Below are positions 38,941-48,767 of a DNA stretch of 64,000 nucleotides, one piece after another. The stretch covers positions 228,282-292,281 of the forward strand of contig JANXCS010000001.1 of the NCBI GenBank assembly GCA_025060105.1, read 5' to 3'. The translations under genes and the position numbers were made by a program. Below the pieces are notes generated by a model. It worked only from the letters and a program-made list of their open reading frames with translations, did no database searches and was not told the origin of the DNA. The number at the start of each line of letters is the position of its first letter. Within the stretch, counting starts at the first letter, position 1. The DNA comes from Pseudothermotoga sp. GTDB taxonomy: Bacteria > Thermotogota > Thermotogae > Thermotogales > DSM-5069.

Positions 38941-39031
38941 GCAAAAACCTCCTCACTTTTTAGAATCAAAGAATCGTACAATTAAAGTATACAATCAAGG
39001 TGTAAAGTTAAAACATGCTGGAGGTGAAGCT

Positions 39032-39580
39032 TTGTTTGACGTTGTTTATTGGTTAGTTGTGTTGTCCACAGTAGCCACTCTCGCTTTTGCCTGGGGGATA
39101 TTCTTGAGTCAGATGCTGCGTAGAAAGACTCGTTTGGATGAAGAATATGAAAAGTTTGAAGAGAGAATATTGGAACTTATGGGCCAGTTCCGGCATATGT
39201 CTGCGGTCAGGTTGCAGATGCTGGACAGGAAAATGGAAGAACTGAGAAAGCTCATCAAGCAAGCCAACTCTCTTTACAGTCAATTGTGCGTTCGTGAGAC
39301 GGAATTGATGAATTCTTTCAGTGAAACTGAAAAGGATGAAGTTCAAAGCGTTCGGCAAGCATCACAAGATCAAACGGAGGAACTTCAAAAGACGGTTGAA
39401 CTTGTGAAAAACAATCAGGAGGATGCAGAAACATCCGAAACATCAATAGAGAGAAAAATTTTATTGATGTATCAAGAAGGTAAAAGTGAGCAACAGATCG
39501 CGAAGGAGCTAAACATCGGTGTAGGTGAAGTTAACCTTGTACTTTCTCTCTTCCGCTTCCGGAATGGTCTGCATCAATAA
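39032..39580 (+). CDS. Membrane-anchored coiled-coil protein with C-terminal helix-turn-helix
   Basis: A 182-residue protein: one N-terminal membrane helix (about 4-27, VVYWLVVLSTVATLAFAWGIFL), then a charged coiled coil (about 30-130), an acidic/polar linker, and a C-terminal helix-turn-helix (ERKILLMYQEGKSEQQIAKELNIGVGEVNLVLSLF) as found in DUF6115/DUF2802-type proteins. TTG at 39032 follows GGAGGTG at 5 bases. It overlaps the convergent HD-GYP gene by 50 bases. Function unknown; an envelope-linked DNA-binding role is inference. Confidence 0.75.
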   Translation: MFDVVYWLVVLSTVATLAFAWGIFLSQMLRRKTRLDEEYEKFEERILELMGQFRHMSAVRLQMLDRKMEELRKLIKQANSLYSQLCVRETELMNSFSETEKDEVQSVRQASQDQTEELQKTVELVKNNQEDAETSETSIERKILLMYQEGKSEQQIAKELNIGVGEVNLVLSLFRFRNGLHQ

Positions 39581-40790
39581 CTTTGAGGAAAGCATCCACC
39601 ACTTTTGGATCGAGAACAGTTCCACTCATTTGTTTGATCATCTCAATTGCTTCCTGTTTCGTATAAGCCTTCCGGTAAGGTCTGTCACTCGTGAGAGCTT
39701 CGTATATATCCGCTATAGCGATGATCCTGGAAGGTAATGGGATTTCCTCCCCAGCTAAATTGTCTGGATAACCTAAACCATCCCATCTTTCATGATGGTG
39801 TCTCACCCATTTGGCTTCCTCTTTCAAACCCTTCACGCTTTTGAGTAACTCTTCAGACTTCACCGAGTGTGTTTTGATGATATCGAATTCGACATCTGAA
39901 AGTTTTTCAGGCTTTCCGAGTATGTAATCAGGTATGCCAATCTTACCGACATCGTGTAGCATGCATGCCATTTTGATTCTCTCGCACAGTCTTTCACTGA
40001 GCCCCAGAGTTTTTCCTATATCATAAGCGAGTTGGGAGGCTCTCTCGCTGTGACCACTGGTGTATGAATCTCTCATTTCAAGGCTCTTCACCATGAGTTT
40101 AAGCTTATCCAGCTTTGATTGCTCATACTCGTTTCTAAACATATTTCCGATCTGCACGGCAGCGAGTATTGCAAAAACCAAAGGTATCGCAGAAATTCCG
40201 GCTAACTCATAAAGTAAATAAGAAACGGCAGCGAGTGGGAGCATGAGAGTCGCGCTCAAGAGTGGAGAACGAATCGCGAGTTTGAGGCTCCCAAGGATGC
40301 TGGTGTTGGCATTGAAATATATTGCAAATGTTGATTGAACAGCGTTCAAAAGCATGTAAAAAAATCCCAAAAGAAGAACGAGCCACATGTTAGCAACAAT
40401 GTTCTCTGTCTTAAAAACATTGTACATCCATACCACTAGAGACGTGCTCAATCCTATCTGTGATACATTGAAAAGATAACTCGTAAAACGCTTGCTTTTC
40501 ACTAAGAACAACCCAGAAAAAATCACGGAGAAGGAGGCAATAATGACGGCAAGGATATTACGAAGAACCACCGCTGCGAATACATTCACAAGCATGCCAC
40601 CAGTCAGTCTCACTTGAGGTTTCGTGTTAGTCTGCACTCTAAAGCCAATAACTTCAGAAGCAAGACCTGTAGCGAGGAACAAAAAGAAGGTCCAATTCAA
40701 TCTTGTGGAGCTCACTCGAAACAGAACTATCAGGAAGATCAAATAGAGTGCAAAAAGCAACAACGAATATATGAGAAAAGATCTTCTCAC
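39531..40790 (-). CDS. HD-GYP domain cyclic-di-GMP phosphodiesterase with membrane sensor
   Basis: A 419-residue protein. Residues 1-210 are six or seven membrane helices (an MASE-like sensor region). Residues about 225-400 are the HD-GYP domain: GHSERA, LLHDVGKIGIPD, HHERWDGLGYPD and ADIYEALTSDRPYR are all intact, so hydrolysis of c-di-GMP is expected. The GTG start at 40790 has GGAG 8 bases upstream. A 28-codon peptide gene lies 51 bases before it, in a structured leader. Confidence 0.9.
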   Translation of the reverse strand: MRRSFLIYSLLLFALYLIFLIVLFRVSSTRLNWTFFLFLATGLASEVIGFRVQTNTKPQVRLTGGMLVNVFAAVVLRNILAVIIASFSVIFSGLFLVKSKRFTSYLFNVSQIGLSTSLVVWMYNVFKTENIVANMWLVLLLGFFYMLLNAVQSTFAIYFNANTSILGSLKLAIRSPLLSATLMLPLAAVSYLLYELAGISAIPLVFAILAAVQIGNMFRNEYEQSKLDKLKLMVKSLEMRDSYTSGHSERASQLAYDIGKTLGLSERLCERIKMACMLHDVGKIGIPDYILGKPEKLSDVEFDIIKTHSVKSEELLKSVKGLKEEAKWVRHHHERWDGLGYPDNLAGEEIPLPSRIIAIADIYEALTSDRPYRKAYTKQEAIEMIKQMSGTVLDPKVVDAFLKVIDADHSGSGREKVQG

Positions 40791-40841
40791 CTGATCAACT
40801 CCGCTCGTTCCTGCCGGGGTTTCAACCCGCCTACCATTGCC

Positions 40842-40928
40842 TCACCAAACTTCGATGTTACCAACTGCGGAGATCAACATTGCCAAGAAACTACCGGCGA
40901 TGAGTAACACTTTCCACAATTTTTTCAT
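40842..40928 (-). CDS. Short secreted or membrane peptide (28 residues)
   Basis: ATG at 40928-40926 and TGA at 40844-40842, preceded by GAGGGGGG at a good distance. The peptide starts MKKLWKVLL, has a hydrophobic core (about 7-21) and ends ISAVGNIEVW. It looks like a minimal signal peptide; cleavage after ISA would release a heptapeptide VGNIEVW (inference). It lies 51 bases before the HD-GYP gene on the same strand. Too short for family assignment, so the coding call rests on ribosome site, composition and position. Confidence 0.5.
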   Translation of the reverse strand: MKKLWKVLLIAGSFLAMLISAVGNIEVW

Positions 40929-41005
40929 GGCTATCCCCCCTCATCCCAGTCTTTTTATATCGACTGGCTCCGCTAATCCTCCGCTAAGGGGGTAGCCCCG
41001 GCAGG
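40929..41005 (-). promoter_or_regulatory. Structured leader before the peptide gene and HD-GYP gene
   Basis: On the minus strand GGCTACCCCC (40997-40988) can pair with GGGGGGATAGCC (40940-40929), which contains the peptide ribosome site. Inside lies a hairpin CCAGTC/GACTGG (40967-40962 with 40951-40946) and two direct copies of TTAGCGGA, 11 bases apart (40987-40980 and 40976-40969). CCTGCCGGGG (41005-40996) is the exact complement of CCCCGGCAGG (40819-40810), just before the HD-GYP ribosome site, giving an alternative long-range pairing. No known riboswitch class recognised. Confidence 0.55.
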
Positions 41006-41013
41006 TGTTTTCT

Positions 41014-41586
41014 TCACTCTAAAGCATTCGCTATTTTTTCAACGATTTCGTTGACTCCCCTTTTTGTTACAGCTGAATAGGCTATGACTTCGCTCCTAAA
41101 TTCATCTGAAAAGTATTGTACCACTTTTTTCACCATGTGATCGCTCAACTTGTCAGTTTTACTTAGAACAATGAGTGATTTCAAACCGTAATACTTGCAA
41201 TATTCAACGAAGATTTTATCACTTTCTTGAACGGGAAGTCGACTGTCAACGAGAAGTACGCTCAGCTTGATGTAATCTTTTCTGAGTGAAAAATAACTTT
41301 CAATGAGTTTCTTCCACTGTTGTCTTTCGTGCCTCGAAACCAGAGCAAATCCATAACCAGGAAGGTCCACAAAGTAGTATTTTTCATTCACCACGTAGAA
41401 ATTGATGGTCCTCGTTTTGCCCGGCATTTTACTCACTCTAGCGAGTTTCTTTCTGGACAAAACGTTCAAAAGTGTCGATTTGCCCACGTTGGATCTTCCA
41501 GCGAAGCAAACTTCACCTTGAAGAGGCTCTGGAAATTGCTCGATTCTGTGAACGCTCAATAAAAAGCGAACGTCTTTTATAAACAT
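41014..41586 (-). CDS. engB: Ribosome biogenesis GTPase EngB/YsxC
   Basis: GTPase needed for late assembly of the large ribosomal subunit. The 190-residue protein has G1 GRSNVGKS (30-37), a TRTINFY switch, G3 DLPGYG and G4 SKTDK. The start overlaps the lon stop by 10 bases, an arrangement common in Thermotoga and Firmicutes. Confidence 0.95.
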   Translation of the reverse strand: MFIKDVRFLLSVHRIEQFPEPLQGEVCFAGRSNVGKSTLLNVLSRKKLARVSKMPGKTRTINFYVVNEKYYFVDLPGYGFALVSRHERQQWKKLIESYFSLRKDYIKLSVLLVDSRLPVQESDKIFVEYCKYYGLKSLIVLSKTDKLSDHMVKKVVQYFSDEFRSEVIAYSAVTKRGVNEIVEKIANALE

Positions 41587-43913
41587 GATTCTCTCACCGC
41601 TTGTTCTATGTTGTCTATCAGCAATATTTCAAGGTCATTCAACACTTCCTTTGGAAGTTTTAGCAATTCTTTCTCGTTGGTTTTTGGTATCAAAATTCGT
41701 TTGATGTGGTATCTGTGAGCCGCAAGGATTTTTTCTTTAATACCACCGACGGTCAATACCTTGCCACGCAGGGTGATTTCTCCAGTCATGGCAGTGTCGT
41801 TCCTTACTTTCTTTCCAAGCGCGCTTGAGATGATGGCGACTGCCATCGTCACGCCAGCCGACGGACCATCCTTTGGAACGGCCCCCTCGGGTACATTTAT
41901 GTGAATGTCGTTGAGCTCGAACGAATCTTTCTTTTCCCAACCACAAAAGGCTCTCGCCACACTCAGCGCTATTCTAGCGGACTCTCTCATAGTTTCTCCA
42001 AGCCTACCAGTGAGTATCAGTTCCCCTTTACCTGGTAGTAAAGCACATTCCACTAGAACAACGGTTCCTCCGTACTCCGTCCAAGCCAAACCTTGAACGG
42101 CCCCTACCTCTGGTTCGAGGAGCAGTTCAAAATTTCCGTTCCTCTCAGGACCAAGTATGTTTTTTAACGTGCGAACACCCACAGAAAACTTTTTTTGCCT
42201 TTCTTCGAGACTGAGTATGGCTGAACGAATTATTTTCTCTAAATTCCTTGTTAATTGTCTAACACCAGCCTCTCGTGTGTATGATCTTATGATCTTCACT
42301 ATCGCGGTATCACTGATGGAGAAAACATCATTATCGAGTGCGTGCTCTTTCAGAATCTTTGGTAAGATATGATTCTTCGCTATAATGAATTTTTCCTGTT
42401 CAGTGTAGCTTTCTATTTCTATGACCTCCATTCTATCTAAGAGTGCTGGTGGAATCGTGTGAGCGACGTTTGCTGTCGTTATAAAGAGAACTTGTGAAAG
42501 ATCAAAAGGAAGTTCTATGTAGTGATCGACAAATTCTTTATTCTGCTCAGGATCGAGAACTTCTAACAGTGCAGCTGCTGGATCGCCTTGAAAACTCACG
42601 GCGAGTTTGTCTATTTCATCCAGGAGCATGACAGGGTTTTTACATTGTGCAGATCTAATGAGTTGCATGATCCTACCAGGCATTGCCCCAATGTACGTTC
42701 TTCTGTGCCCTTTGATCTCTGCTTCGTCTCTCAATCCTCCTAGAGACATTCTAACGAACCTTCTGTTGAGTGCTTGTGCTACGGCACGAGCAAGAGAAGT
42801 TTTGCCAACTCCAGGTGGACCAATCAAACACAGTATCGGTGCTCTGATATTTTTGCTTCGTTTTCTGACTGCGAGAAATTCAAGAATTCTTTGCTTTGCT
42901 TCCTTCAAGCCAAAATGACTCTTCTCAAGCACGAGTTTGGCATGGGATAGATCGTCACTTTCCTCAGTCGTGGTTTGCCATGGGAGGTTCAGGATCCAGT
43001 CCAAGTAAGTCCTCACTACCGTTGCTTCGGCTGAATAAGGTGACATTCTTTCCAGCCTTTGAATTTCAATGAGAGCCTTCTGCTCGACGTGTGGGGGAAG
43101 TTTGAGTGAAGCTATCTTTTGCCTAAATTGTACTGCTTCATTTTCTTTCTCACCTAGCTCTTCACTTATGGCTTTCAATTTTTCTCTCAGGAAGAACTCT
43201 TTTTGAGTTTCTTCTATTCTTTTTCTGACTTTACTGTCGAGCTCTCGTTCTATTTCGAGAAGCTCATTTTCTCGTATCAAGATCTCCAAGATTTTTTCAA
43301 GCCTTTTGGAAGGATGGGTTTCATCCAGTAGCTGCTGTTTTTGCTCGTTAGTGATCATTATGAGAGAAGCTACCAAATCTGAGAACTTATCTGCATCGTC
43401 TACGCGTAGAATGCTTTCTATCATCTCAGGAGAATATCTCTGTGTATAGTGAGCGTATTTAAGGAAATTGTCACGAACGGTTCTCATGAGTGCTTCGATC
43501 TTCTTAGTCTTTTTGTATTTGGATTTCAGCAGGTTCACTTCAACCAGAGTTGATTGTCCTTGAATGAGATTTTTTATTCTCGCGCGTATTTTACCTTCAA
43601 GCAACACCCTGAAACTCCCGTCTGGGAGTTGAACGGCTTGCAGGATGTTACATACTGTACCTATATTCAACGATGCCTTCTGGTCGTTTGCGAAATTTTC
43701 GTCGTGAAAAATTGCAAAGATGTATTTGTCATAAGACTCAACAGAAGCTTCGAGTGCCGTCAAAATTTCATCGGAAGTGATATGAACTGGTACCATCGTT
43801 TGTGGGAATATGACAGGACCATTGACGAGCTTGATGAGAGGCATTGTTGTGGGGATGGATTTTTCTTCTGCGGTTTCTCTTGCCAATTTTTCAAGCTTTT
43901 CAAACTTGCGCAA
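41577..43913 (-). CDS. lon: ATP-dependent protease Lon
   Basis: Hexameric cytoplasmic AAA+ serine protease. About 778 residues: the N-terminal LON substrate domain, a coiled coil, Walker A GPPGVGKT, Walker [11 protein letters not shown], and the protease domain with the catalytic serine in [10 protein letters not shown] and lysine in [15 protein letters not shown] at 43913 is preferred, with GGAGAGGTGG 7 bases upstream; the frame runs on to 43967 but without a ribosome site. It overlaps the tsaE end by 14 bases. Confidence 0.95.
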   Translation of the reverse strand: MRKFEKLEKLARETAEEKSIPTTMPLIKLVNGPVIFPQTMVPVHITSDEILTALEASVESYDKYIFAIFHDENFANDQKASLNIGTVCNILQAVQLPDGSFRVLLEGKIRARIKNLIQGQSTLVEVNLLKSKYKKTKKIEALMRTVRDNFLKYAHYTQRYSPEMIESILRVDDADKFSDLVASLIMITNEQKQQLLDETHPSKRLEKILEILIRENELLEIERELDSKVRKRIEETQKEFFLREKLKAISEELGEKENEAVQFRQKIASLKLPPHVEQKALIEIQRLERMSPYSAEATVVRTYLDWILNLPWQTTTEESDDLSHAKLVLEKSHFGLKEAKQRILEFLAVRKRSKNIRAPILCLIGPPGVGKTSLARAVAQALNRRFVRMSLGGLRDEAEIKGHRRTYIGAMPGRIMQLIRSAQCKNPVMLLDEIDKLAVSFQGDPAAALLEVLDPEQNKEFVDHYIELPFDLSQVLFITTANVAHTIPPALLDRMEVIEIESYTEQEKFIIAKNHILPKILKEHALDNDVFSISDTAIVKIIRSYTREAGVRQLTRNLEKIIRSAILSLEERQKKFSVGVRTLKNILGPERNGNFELLLEPEVGAVQGLAWTEYGGTVVLVECALLPGKGELILTGRLGETMRESARIALSVARAFCGWEKKDSFELNDIHINVPEGAVPKDGPSAGVTMAVAIISSALGKKVRNDTAMTGEITLRGKVLTVGGIKEKILAAHRYHIKRILIPKTNEKELLKLPKEVLNDLEILLIDNIEQAVRESCL

Positions 43914-44373
43914 ATTCTGACCACCTCTCCTGCAACTGTGATATAAGCTGTTCGTTTTCTGACTCAATTGTGATGGTTCTCCCTGCGTCGCAGAAATCGA
44001 ACATCAATTTGATTTCCCAACCAATCCAGAAACTTTGGAGTCTGTCAGCCCATTCAACGAAGATCACGCTATCTTTGCGTTCGATAATTTCTTCGATTTC
44101 CATTACAACTTCTAAATCTTTGTTCAATCGATATAGATCAACGTGAAAAATTTTAACGTCACCTTCATAAACGTTGATCAATGAGAAGGTTGGACTCCTC
44201 ACTCGATTTGGATCTATTCCCAAGCCAGTCGCGCACTGTTTCACGAAGGTGGTTTTACCGGTTCCAAGTTCCCCGATGAGTAAGACCACCATACCTGGTC
44301 GAACAAAGGATGAGAATATTTGTGCGAATTTGGCAAACGTTTTTTCATCAAAACAGCCAAGAAACTTTCTCAT
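43900..44373 (-). CDS. tsaE: tRNA threonylcarbamoyladenosine biosynthesis ATPase TsaE
   Basis: Partner of TsaB/TsaD in forming t6A37 on ANN-reading tRNAs. The 157-residue protein has the P-loop GELGTGKTT (34-42), the [11 protein letters not shown]-like motif ([23 protein letters not shown]) and VEWADRL. It overlaps the inositol monophosphatase stop by 4 bases and lon by 14. Confidence 0.95.
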   Translation of the reverse strand: MRKFLGCFDEKTFAKFAQIFSSFVRPGMVVLLIGELGTGKTTFVKQCATGLGIDPNRVRSPTFSLINVYEGDVKIFHVDLYRLNKDLEVVMEIEEIIERKDSVIFVEWADRLQSFWIGWEIKLMFDFCDAGRTITIESENEQLISQLQERWSEFAQV

Positions 44374-45137
44374 CTTGCACTTTCTTCAGCTTTCTCTATC
44401 ATTTTTAAAACTTCGGAATGAACTTTACCGTTGCTGAAGAGGTATCCTCCACTCGACAGGTTCGCAGGTTTACCCTTCAGATCGGTTACACATCCTCCAG
44501 CTTCGGGAACTATCAGTAGAACTGGTGCTACGTCCCACGCGTTTGCACGCTTTGCAACGAAAAAATCGAAGCGTCCACATGCAACATAAGAAGCTGCCAA
44601 CACGGCACTTCCCATCATTCGCATTCTTCTGACGTGCTTTTCTATAGCGTTGATGAAATGTCCCGTGAAACCCACATAGAAACCAACATTCCCTATGGAT
44701 TCTTTCAATGAAGCGTTCGAAGACACTTCGATTTTCTCACCGTTCTTGTAAGCACCTTGGTTTTTGAGCGCATAGAAAGTTTCATTCAGCACGGGATCGT
44801 GAACGACTCCAAAGAGGATCTGATTGTTCTCTGCGTAAGCTATTCCCACTCCGAAGGATGGTAATCCGTGCACGAAGTTCATGGTACCGTCTATAGGATC
44901 AACGATCCAAAGTTTTTTTCCAATTTCAAAATGGTCTTCTTCAGCGAGTATCGCTTCGTTTGGAAAGTGTTTCTGAATATCATTTACGATTATTTGCTGA
45001 GCATGCTTGTCGCAATCGCTAACGATATCTTGAAAAGAGGTCTTCTCTCTTACGTTCAAAGCGTTTCCCCAATGTTGCAGCAAATACAATCCCACTCTCC
45101 GAACAAGTTTTATAGAGAAATCGAGTCTATCCAACAA
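44370..45137 (-). CDS. suhB: Inositol-1-monophosphatase family phosphatase
   Basis: Mg-dependent phosphatase of the IMPase/FBPase group. The 255-residue protein has the metal sites EEDH (AILAEEDHFE), WIVDPIDGTMNFVHGLP and the C-terminal AWDVAPVLLIVPEAGG. Thermotoga enzymes of this type make myo-inositol for di-inositol phosphate solutes, but activity on fructose 1,6-bisphosphate or NAD phosphates cannot be excluded. TTG start at 45137 with GGAGGCG upstream. It lies just after tRNA-Val and its terminator. Confidence 0.88.
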   Translation of the reverse strand: MLDRLDFSIKLVRRVGLYLLQHWGNALNVREKTSFQDIVSDCDKHAQQIIVNDIQKHFPNEAILAEEDHFEIGKKLWIVDPIDGTMNFVHGLPSFGVGIAYAENNQILFGVVHDPVLNETFYALKNQGAYKNGEKIEVSSNASLKESIGNVGFYVGFTGHFINAIEKHVRRMRMMGSAVLAASYVACGRFDFFVAKRANAWDVAPVLLIVPEAGGCVTDLKGKPANLSSGGYLFSNGKVHSEVLKMIEKAEESAR

Positions 45138-45150
45138 GATCGCCTCCCAT

Positions 45151-45178
45151 GAAAGAATAAGGGGTCCATCAGGACCCC
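45151..45178 (-). terminator. Terminator after tRNA-Val
   Basis: On the minus strand GGGGTCC (45178-45172), loop TGAT, GGACCCC (45167-45161), followed by TTATTCTTTC. It separates the tRNA from the phosphatase operon. Confidence 0.75.
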
Positions 45179-45180
45179 GT

Positions 45181-45255
45181 TGGTGGGTGCGGCAGGGATT
45201 GAACCTACGACCTCTTCCTCGTCAAGGAAGCGCTCTCCCACTGAGCTACGCACCC
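45181..45255 (-). tRNA. tRNA-Val (anticodon GAC)
   Basis: 75 bases with an encoded CCA. The acceptor arm GGGTGCG pairs with CGCACCC. The D arm is GCTC/GAGC, the anticodon stem CTTCC/GGAAG with loop TTGACGA, and the T arm CCTGC-type with GGTTCAATC. All four arms fold. Confidence 0.97.
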
Positions 45256-45264
45256 CACATATAC

Positions 45265-45293
45265 AATATATCATAACGAGCTTCTGCTTGCAA
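45265..45293 (-). promoter_or_regulatory. Promoter of tRNA-Val
   Basis: On the minus strand TTGCAA (45293-45288), 17 bases, TATATT (45270-45265). The start is expected about 3 bases before the tRNA 5' end. Confidence 0.7.
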
Positions 45294-45339
45294 GTCTTTT
45301 TTTGAGTGCATTCGGTACTCGGTTCATGATAAACTTTTT

Positions 45340-45377
45340 ATAACCTGAAAGGGTCAACTTAAAGGTTATGATATAAT
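45340..45377 (+). promoter_or_regulatory. Chemoreceptor promoter region with inverted repeat
   Basis: A perfect -10 TATAAT (45372-45377) has no good -35. Instead an inverted repeat ATAACCT (45340-45346) and AGGTTAT (45363-45369), 16 bases apart, ends 2 bases before the -10 box. It may be an activator or repressor site (inference). Confidence 0.4.
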
Positions 45378-45421
45378 TTGGCGGAAAAAAACTTTTACGA
45401 TTATAAATGGAGGTGTTTTTT

Positions 45422-47461
45422 ATGAAATCCATACGATCAAGAATACTGCTTTGGTTTTTAACAACAACTATGGCTCTTTTAGCGATTTTAGGATTGTTTA
45501 TTTATTTTCAAACAAAGAGCACTGTACTCCCTCTCACTCAGGAACTAGCACTAGAAGTTGTTGATGGAAACGCTCGAATGGTGTCTGAATGGTTGAGTGG
45601 ACGATCCTTTGAACTCAAATCCATCGCTATGGGTCTGGAAAGCATGGTAGCAATAAAGATACTCCAACAAAAAGACATCGTTTCTGGCACTCTCTATTCA
45701 ATCATTCTGCAACTGTCTGGAAAGTTGAAGGAAAGAAAAGAGGTGTATGACACATACTTCGTTGCCGATTATCGTGAAGGCTTGATGTACGAGACAGACA
45801 GTGCTTCTATCACTTCTTCCACAGCGAAGGATCGTGAGTTTTACCGAAAAATAATTGTAGAAAAGCAAGATTCCTTCATAGGTGAACTCCACGTATCCAT
45901 GTTGACCAAACGGCCCGTTTTCATCATCGCACACAAAGTGGTCGATTCGTACGGAGACGTTGTGGGCGTGTTCGGCGCCACGATAGCTTTGGAAAGATTG
46001 TCGCAGATGACCTCTCGTATCGCGATGGGAGAAGTTGGATACGGTTGGATCGTCGACGGCAGCGGCTTGGTACTCGCACATCCAGAAAAATCGATGGTGG
46101 GACAATTCAACATACTCAGAAGTTCTCAAGCGGGTTACAAGGGATTAGAGGAACTTGGGTCCAAAATGGTGAAGGGTCAGTCTGGTTTTGGAACTATCGT
46201 CTCACCGGATGGTCGCAGGCTTTTTTTAGCTTTCACACCGGTCCCAAATACGCCGGGCTGGACTTTGGGATTAGCGATACCTGAATCTGATCTGTTCGCG
46301 AGAGCCAACAGGATGATCATGATGGTTTTGGTGGTCCTCGCGGTGATAGTTGTAGCAGTCGTGGTTGTTTCTTTTGTACTGGGTCAGAGCATATCTAAGC
46401 CGATCAAAATCATGGCACAATCCGTTCAGAAATTTGGTTCTGGAGATTTGAAAACTGAGTTCACTGTGAAAACAAGGGACGAGACTTTCCAGATAGCTTC
46501 AGCGCTGAATAAAATGGCTGAGTCTTTGAGAAATTCGCTCGCTCTTACCAAGAATTCCGCAGTTGAACTCGACAACTTTTCCAACGAGCTTGAGACCGTT
46601 GCGAGGGAAAGTGAGAAGCTCGCCACTCAGATCAGTGAAAAAGCCGATCAGTTGAACAAAAACGTGCAGAACGTTTCCGCTTCCATGCAAGAGGTTGGCT
46701 CAGGCGTCGAAGAGGTTGCGGCGAGTGCCCAGAACGTGTCAAAGTCTGCACAGCAATTGAGTGAAAAAGCTGATAAAGTATCGAAAGCCGCAAAAGAGGG
46801 TGAACAATCTGTTGAAAAGATCATTCAAATCGTGAACATGGCAAAACAAATGGCCAGCTCGACAGTTCAAACCGTTGGTAAGCTGGCGGAAGATGCCAAA
46901 AATGTGGCAACGGTTCTTGAGACTATCAACGCGATCGCTGAGCAAACGAATTTACTCGCTTTGAATGCTGCAATCGAAGCTGCTAGAGCTGGTGAGGCTG
47001 GACGGGGTTTTGCTGTTGTGGCTGATGAAATAAGAAAACTTGCAGAACAGAGTAAGCAAGCAACGGACAACATCGCGAACATCCTCAAAAAAATCCAACA
47101 AGGCGCGAAAGACGCCGATGAAAAAACAAGCGAAACTGCCAAAGTTGTTGACGAAGCAGCAAATCAAGCGACTGCTGTCGGTAGAAAATTGAAAGATATC
47201 CTCTCAGAGGTTGATTCCATGACCAGCATGGTTGAATCAACTGCAGCCAGTGCCCAAGAACAAAGTGCAGCTGCCGAGGAGATGGCGAGCGCAGTTGATG
47301 GAGCAACGAAATCGATCGCCGACGTGGCTGTGCAAATTGAAGAAATGGTTCGCAGTATCAAAAAACAAGCTGAAATGGTTATGCGGACTCGACAGATTGG
47401 AGATGAGCTCAGGCAAATTTCACACAAGCTTCTAGAATCACTCGAGAAATTTAAAATGTGA
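45422..47461 (+). CDS. Methyl-accepting chemotaxis protein with extracellular Cache domain
   Basis: Chemoreceptor, 679 residues. The first membrane helix is at about 8-30, a periplasmic double Cache domain at about 35-290 ([36 protein letters not shown]), the second helix at about 297-322, then HAMP and the signalling domain with the hairpin tip ([45 protein letters not shown]). ATG at 45422 lies 6 bases after GGAGGTG; the ATG at 45407 lies before it. The ligand is unknown. It is a single-gene unit closed by a terminator. Confidence 0.95.
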   Translation: MKSIRSRILLWFLTTTMALLAILGLFIYFQTKSTVLPLTQELALEVVDGNARMVSEWLSGRSFELKSIAMGLESMVAIKILQQKDIVSGTLYSIILQLSGKLKERKEVYDTYFVADYREGLMYETDSASITSSTAKDREFYRKIIVEKQDSFIGELHVSMLTKRPVFIIAHKVVDSYGDVVGVFGATIALERLSQMTSRIAMGEVGYGWIVDGSGLVLAHPEKSMVGQFNILRSSQAGYKGLEELGSKMVKGQSGFGTIVSPDGRRLFLAFTPVPNTPGWTLGLAIPESDLFARANRMIMMVLVVLAVIVVAVVVVSFVLGQSISKPIKIMAQSVQKFGSGDLKTEFTVKTRDETFQIASALNKMAESLRNSLALTKNSAVELDNFSNELETVARESEKLATQISEKADQLNKNVQNVSASMQEVGSGVEEVAASAQNVSKSAQQLSEKADKVSKAAKEGEQSVEKIIQIVNMAKQMASSTVQTVGKLAEDAKNVATVLETINAIAEQTNLLALNAAIEAARAGEAGRGFAVVADEIRKLAEQSKQATDNIANILKKIQQGAKDADEKTSETAKVVDEAANQATAVGRKLKDILSEVDSMTSMVESTAASAQEQSAAAEEMASAVDGATKSIADVAVQIEEMVRSIKKQAEMVMRTRQIGDELRQISHKLLESLEKFKM

Positions 47462-47477
47462 ATCAGAAATGTAATTC

Positions 47478-47505
47478 AAAAAGCGCCGCGCTTGCGGCGC
47501 TTTTC
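47478..47505 (+). terminator. Terminator after the chemoreceptor gene
   Basis: AAAAAGCGCCGC, loop GCTT, GCGGCGCTTTT, then CATTTGG: a strong GC stem flanked by A- and T-runs, able to work in both directions. Confidence 0.85.
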
Positions 47506-47569
47506 ATTTGGTTGAGCTTAGTGTATAATCCCCCTGTGAGGGAACGTCGAAAGTTGAGGATAAAACGAG

Positions 47570-48757
47570 ATGAAACGGATTTTCATCAGTGATCTACACG
47601 TAGGGGACGGTTCAGCAAAGGATGATTTCGAGTTCGATGAAGAACTCATAGAGCTGCTCAACAATTTTTCGGTACAAACAGATGTAGAGCTAGTCATCGT
47701 TGGTGATGGCCTCGAATTGCTTGAAAGCAGAGTTATTAAAGATTTTGGCTTGGCTCCATTTCAAGTTCTTGTGACTTCGCTCGATGGGAAAGCTTTGTCT
47801 GAGATAGAAAAGAGGCATCCAAAACTTTTCGAAAGCTTCAGGCAGTTTTCCAAGCGACACAGAATCGTGTACGTTGTGGGTAATCACGACTATTACTTAC
47901 TTGCAAACGAGCAACTCAAAAATGAAACTCAGAGCATCATGGGCTGTGAAGTGGTACCATACTATTACGATGAAAATGCCGGCATTTTGGCGATGCATGG
48001 TAACCAATTCGATCTGATCAATAAATTTTCGAAAGATTCCGACGGCAACCTTATCCCACCACTCGGCGAATACATGGTGAGGTACATGATGTTCTACTTC
48101 GATGAATATCTCGAATCATTTGTACCAAAAGAAATCTTGGCCGATTATGACAATGTGAGGCCGAGTTTGGATGTCTTTCATTGGTTCGAGAGAGTCTTAG
48201 AGGTTTACGATCTGAGCGTGGATATCCTTGAGCTTTGGATCGCCGCTTTTTTAAAAATGATGCGCACAGCTGAAGCTCGCACCTGGCTCAAGAAGAATTT
48301 CCCATACTTGAGATGTTTTTCAAAACTGTTTCTCAACAAATGGGGTGGCATAACCATAGGTTCTTTACTCGTTAGAGGTGTCATGAAGGCCAGAAATTTA
48401 CGCCGAAGTGATTATCTTTTCAAGAGGGCAAGGAAACTCTTCAAGGAAAGAACGTTGAGTAGCGATGACCTCACAGGTTATCTCGATGAGAAAGTTTACT
48501 TACCAAAATTGAACGTCGTCGTCTTTGGACACATACATCATCATTCGTTTCGGATAATCCACGTCAATGGGCAGAACAAATTTTACATAAACTGCGGTAC
48601 TTGGAGACCCGTTGTAGAGAAAGTGAACGGCAAAAAGAAGTACGGTTTTCAAAAGAAAGCGGAGTTGTTCTACGCAGTTGTCACAGATTCAAAGGATGGA
48701 GATCTCGAAATCACAACCAACGTGAAAAACAAGACGAGTAAGAGCAAATTCTTGTGA
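47570..48757 (+). CDS. Calcineurin-like metallophosphoesterase
   Basis: A 395-residue protein with all metallophosphoesterase motifs: DLHVGDG (8-14), GDGLELL, GNHDYY, MHGNQFD and GHIHHHSF. The middle (about 175-300) is a helical insert not typical of small phosphodiesterases. The substrate (nucleotide, lipid-sugar or protein phosphate) cannot be inferred. A -10-like TATAAT is at 47524-47529. The argS start lies about 10 bases after the stop, so it may head the argS-purB-purA run. Confidence 0.85.
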   Translation: MKRIFISDLHVGDGSAKDDFEFDEELIELLNNFSVQTDVELVIVGDGLELLESRVIKDFGLAPFQVLVTSLDGKALSEIEKRHPKLFESFRQFSKRHRIVYVVGNHDYYLLANEQLKNETQSIMGCEVVPYYYDENAGILAMHGNQFDLINKFSKDSDGNLIPPLGEYMVRYMMFYFDEYLESFVPKEILADYDNVRPSLDVFHWFERVLEVYDLSVDILELWIAAFLKMMRTAEARTWLKKNFPYLRCFSKLFLNKWGGITIGSLLVRGVMKARNLRRSDYLFKRARKLFKERTLSSDDLTGYLDEKVYLPKLNVVVFGHIHHHSFRIIHVNGQNKFYINCGTWRPVVEKVNGKKKYGFQKKAELFYAVVTDSKDGDLEITTNVKNKTSKSKFL

Positions 48758-48767
48758 GGTGATGTGC

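Noticed and set aside
38684-39031. Upstream extension of the coiled-coil protein frame into the aldo/keto reductase gene.
   Set aside because: It is antisense to a well-conserved gene; TTG 39032 has a good ribosome site right before the membrane helix.
40929-41080. c-di-GMP riboswitch (GEMM-I) suggested by GCCGGGGCTACC near an HD-GYP gene.
   Set aside because: The conserved CACGCACAGGGCAAACC core is absent in the upstream engB sequence, so only the short 3' similarity remains.
45355-45390. Sigma-28 (flagellar) promoter for the chemoreceptor.
   Set aside because: TAAA is present but the -10 TGGCGGAA is a poor match to GCCGATAA, and a perfect TATAAT lies between.
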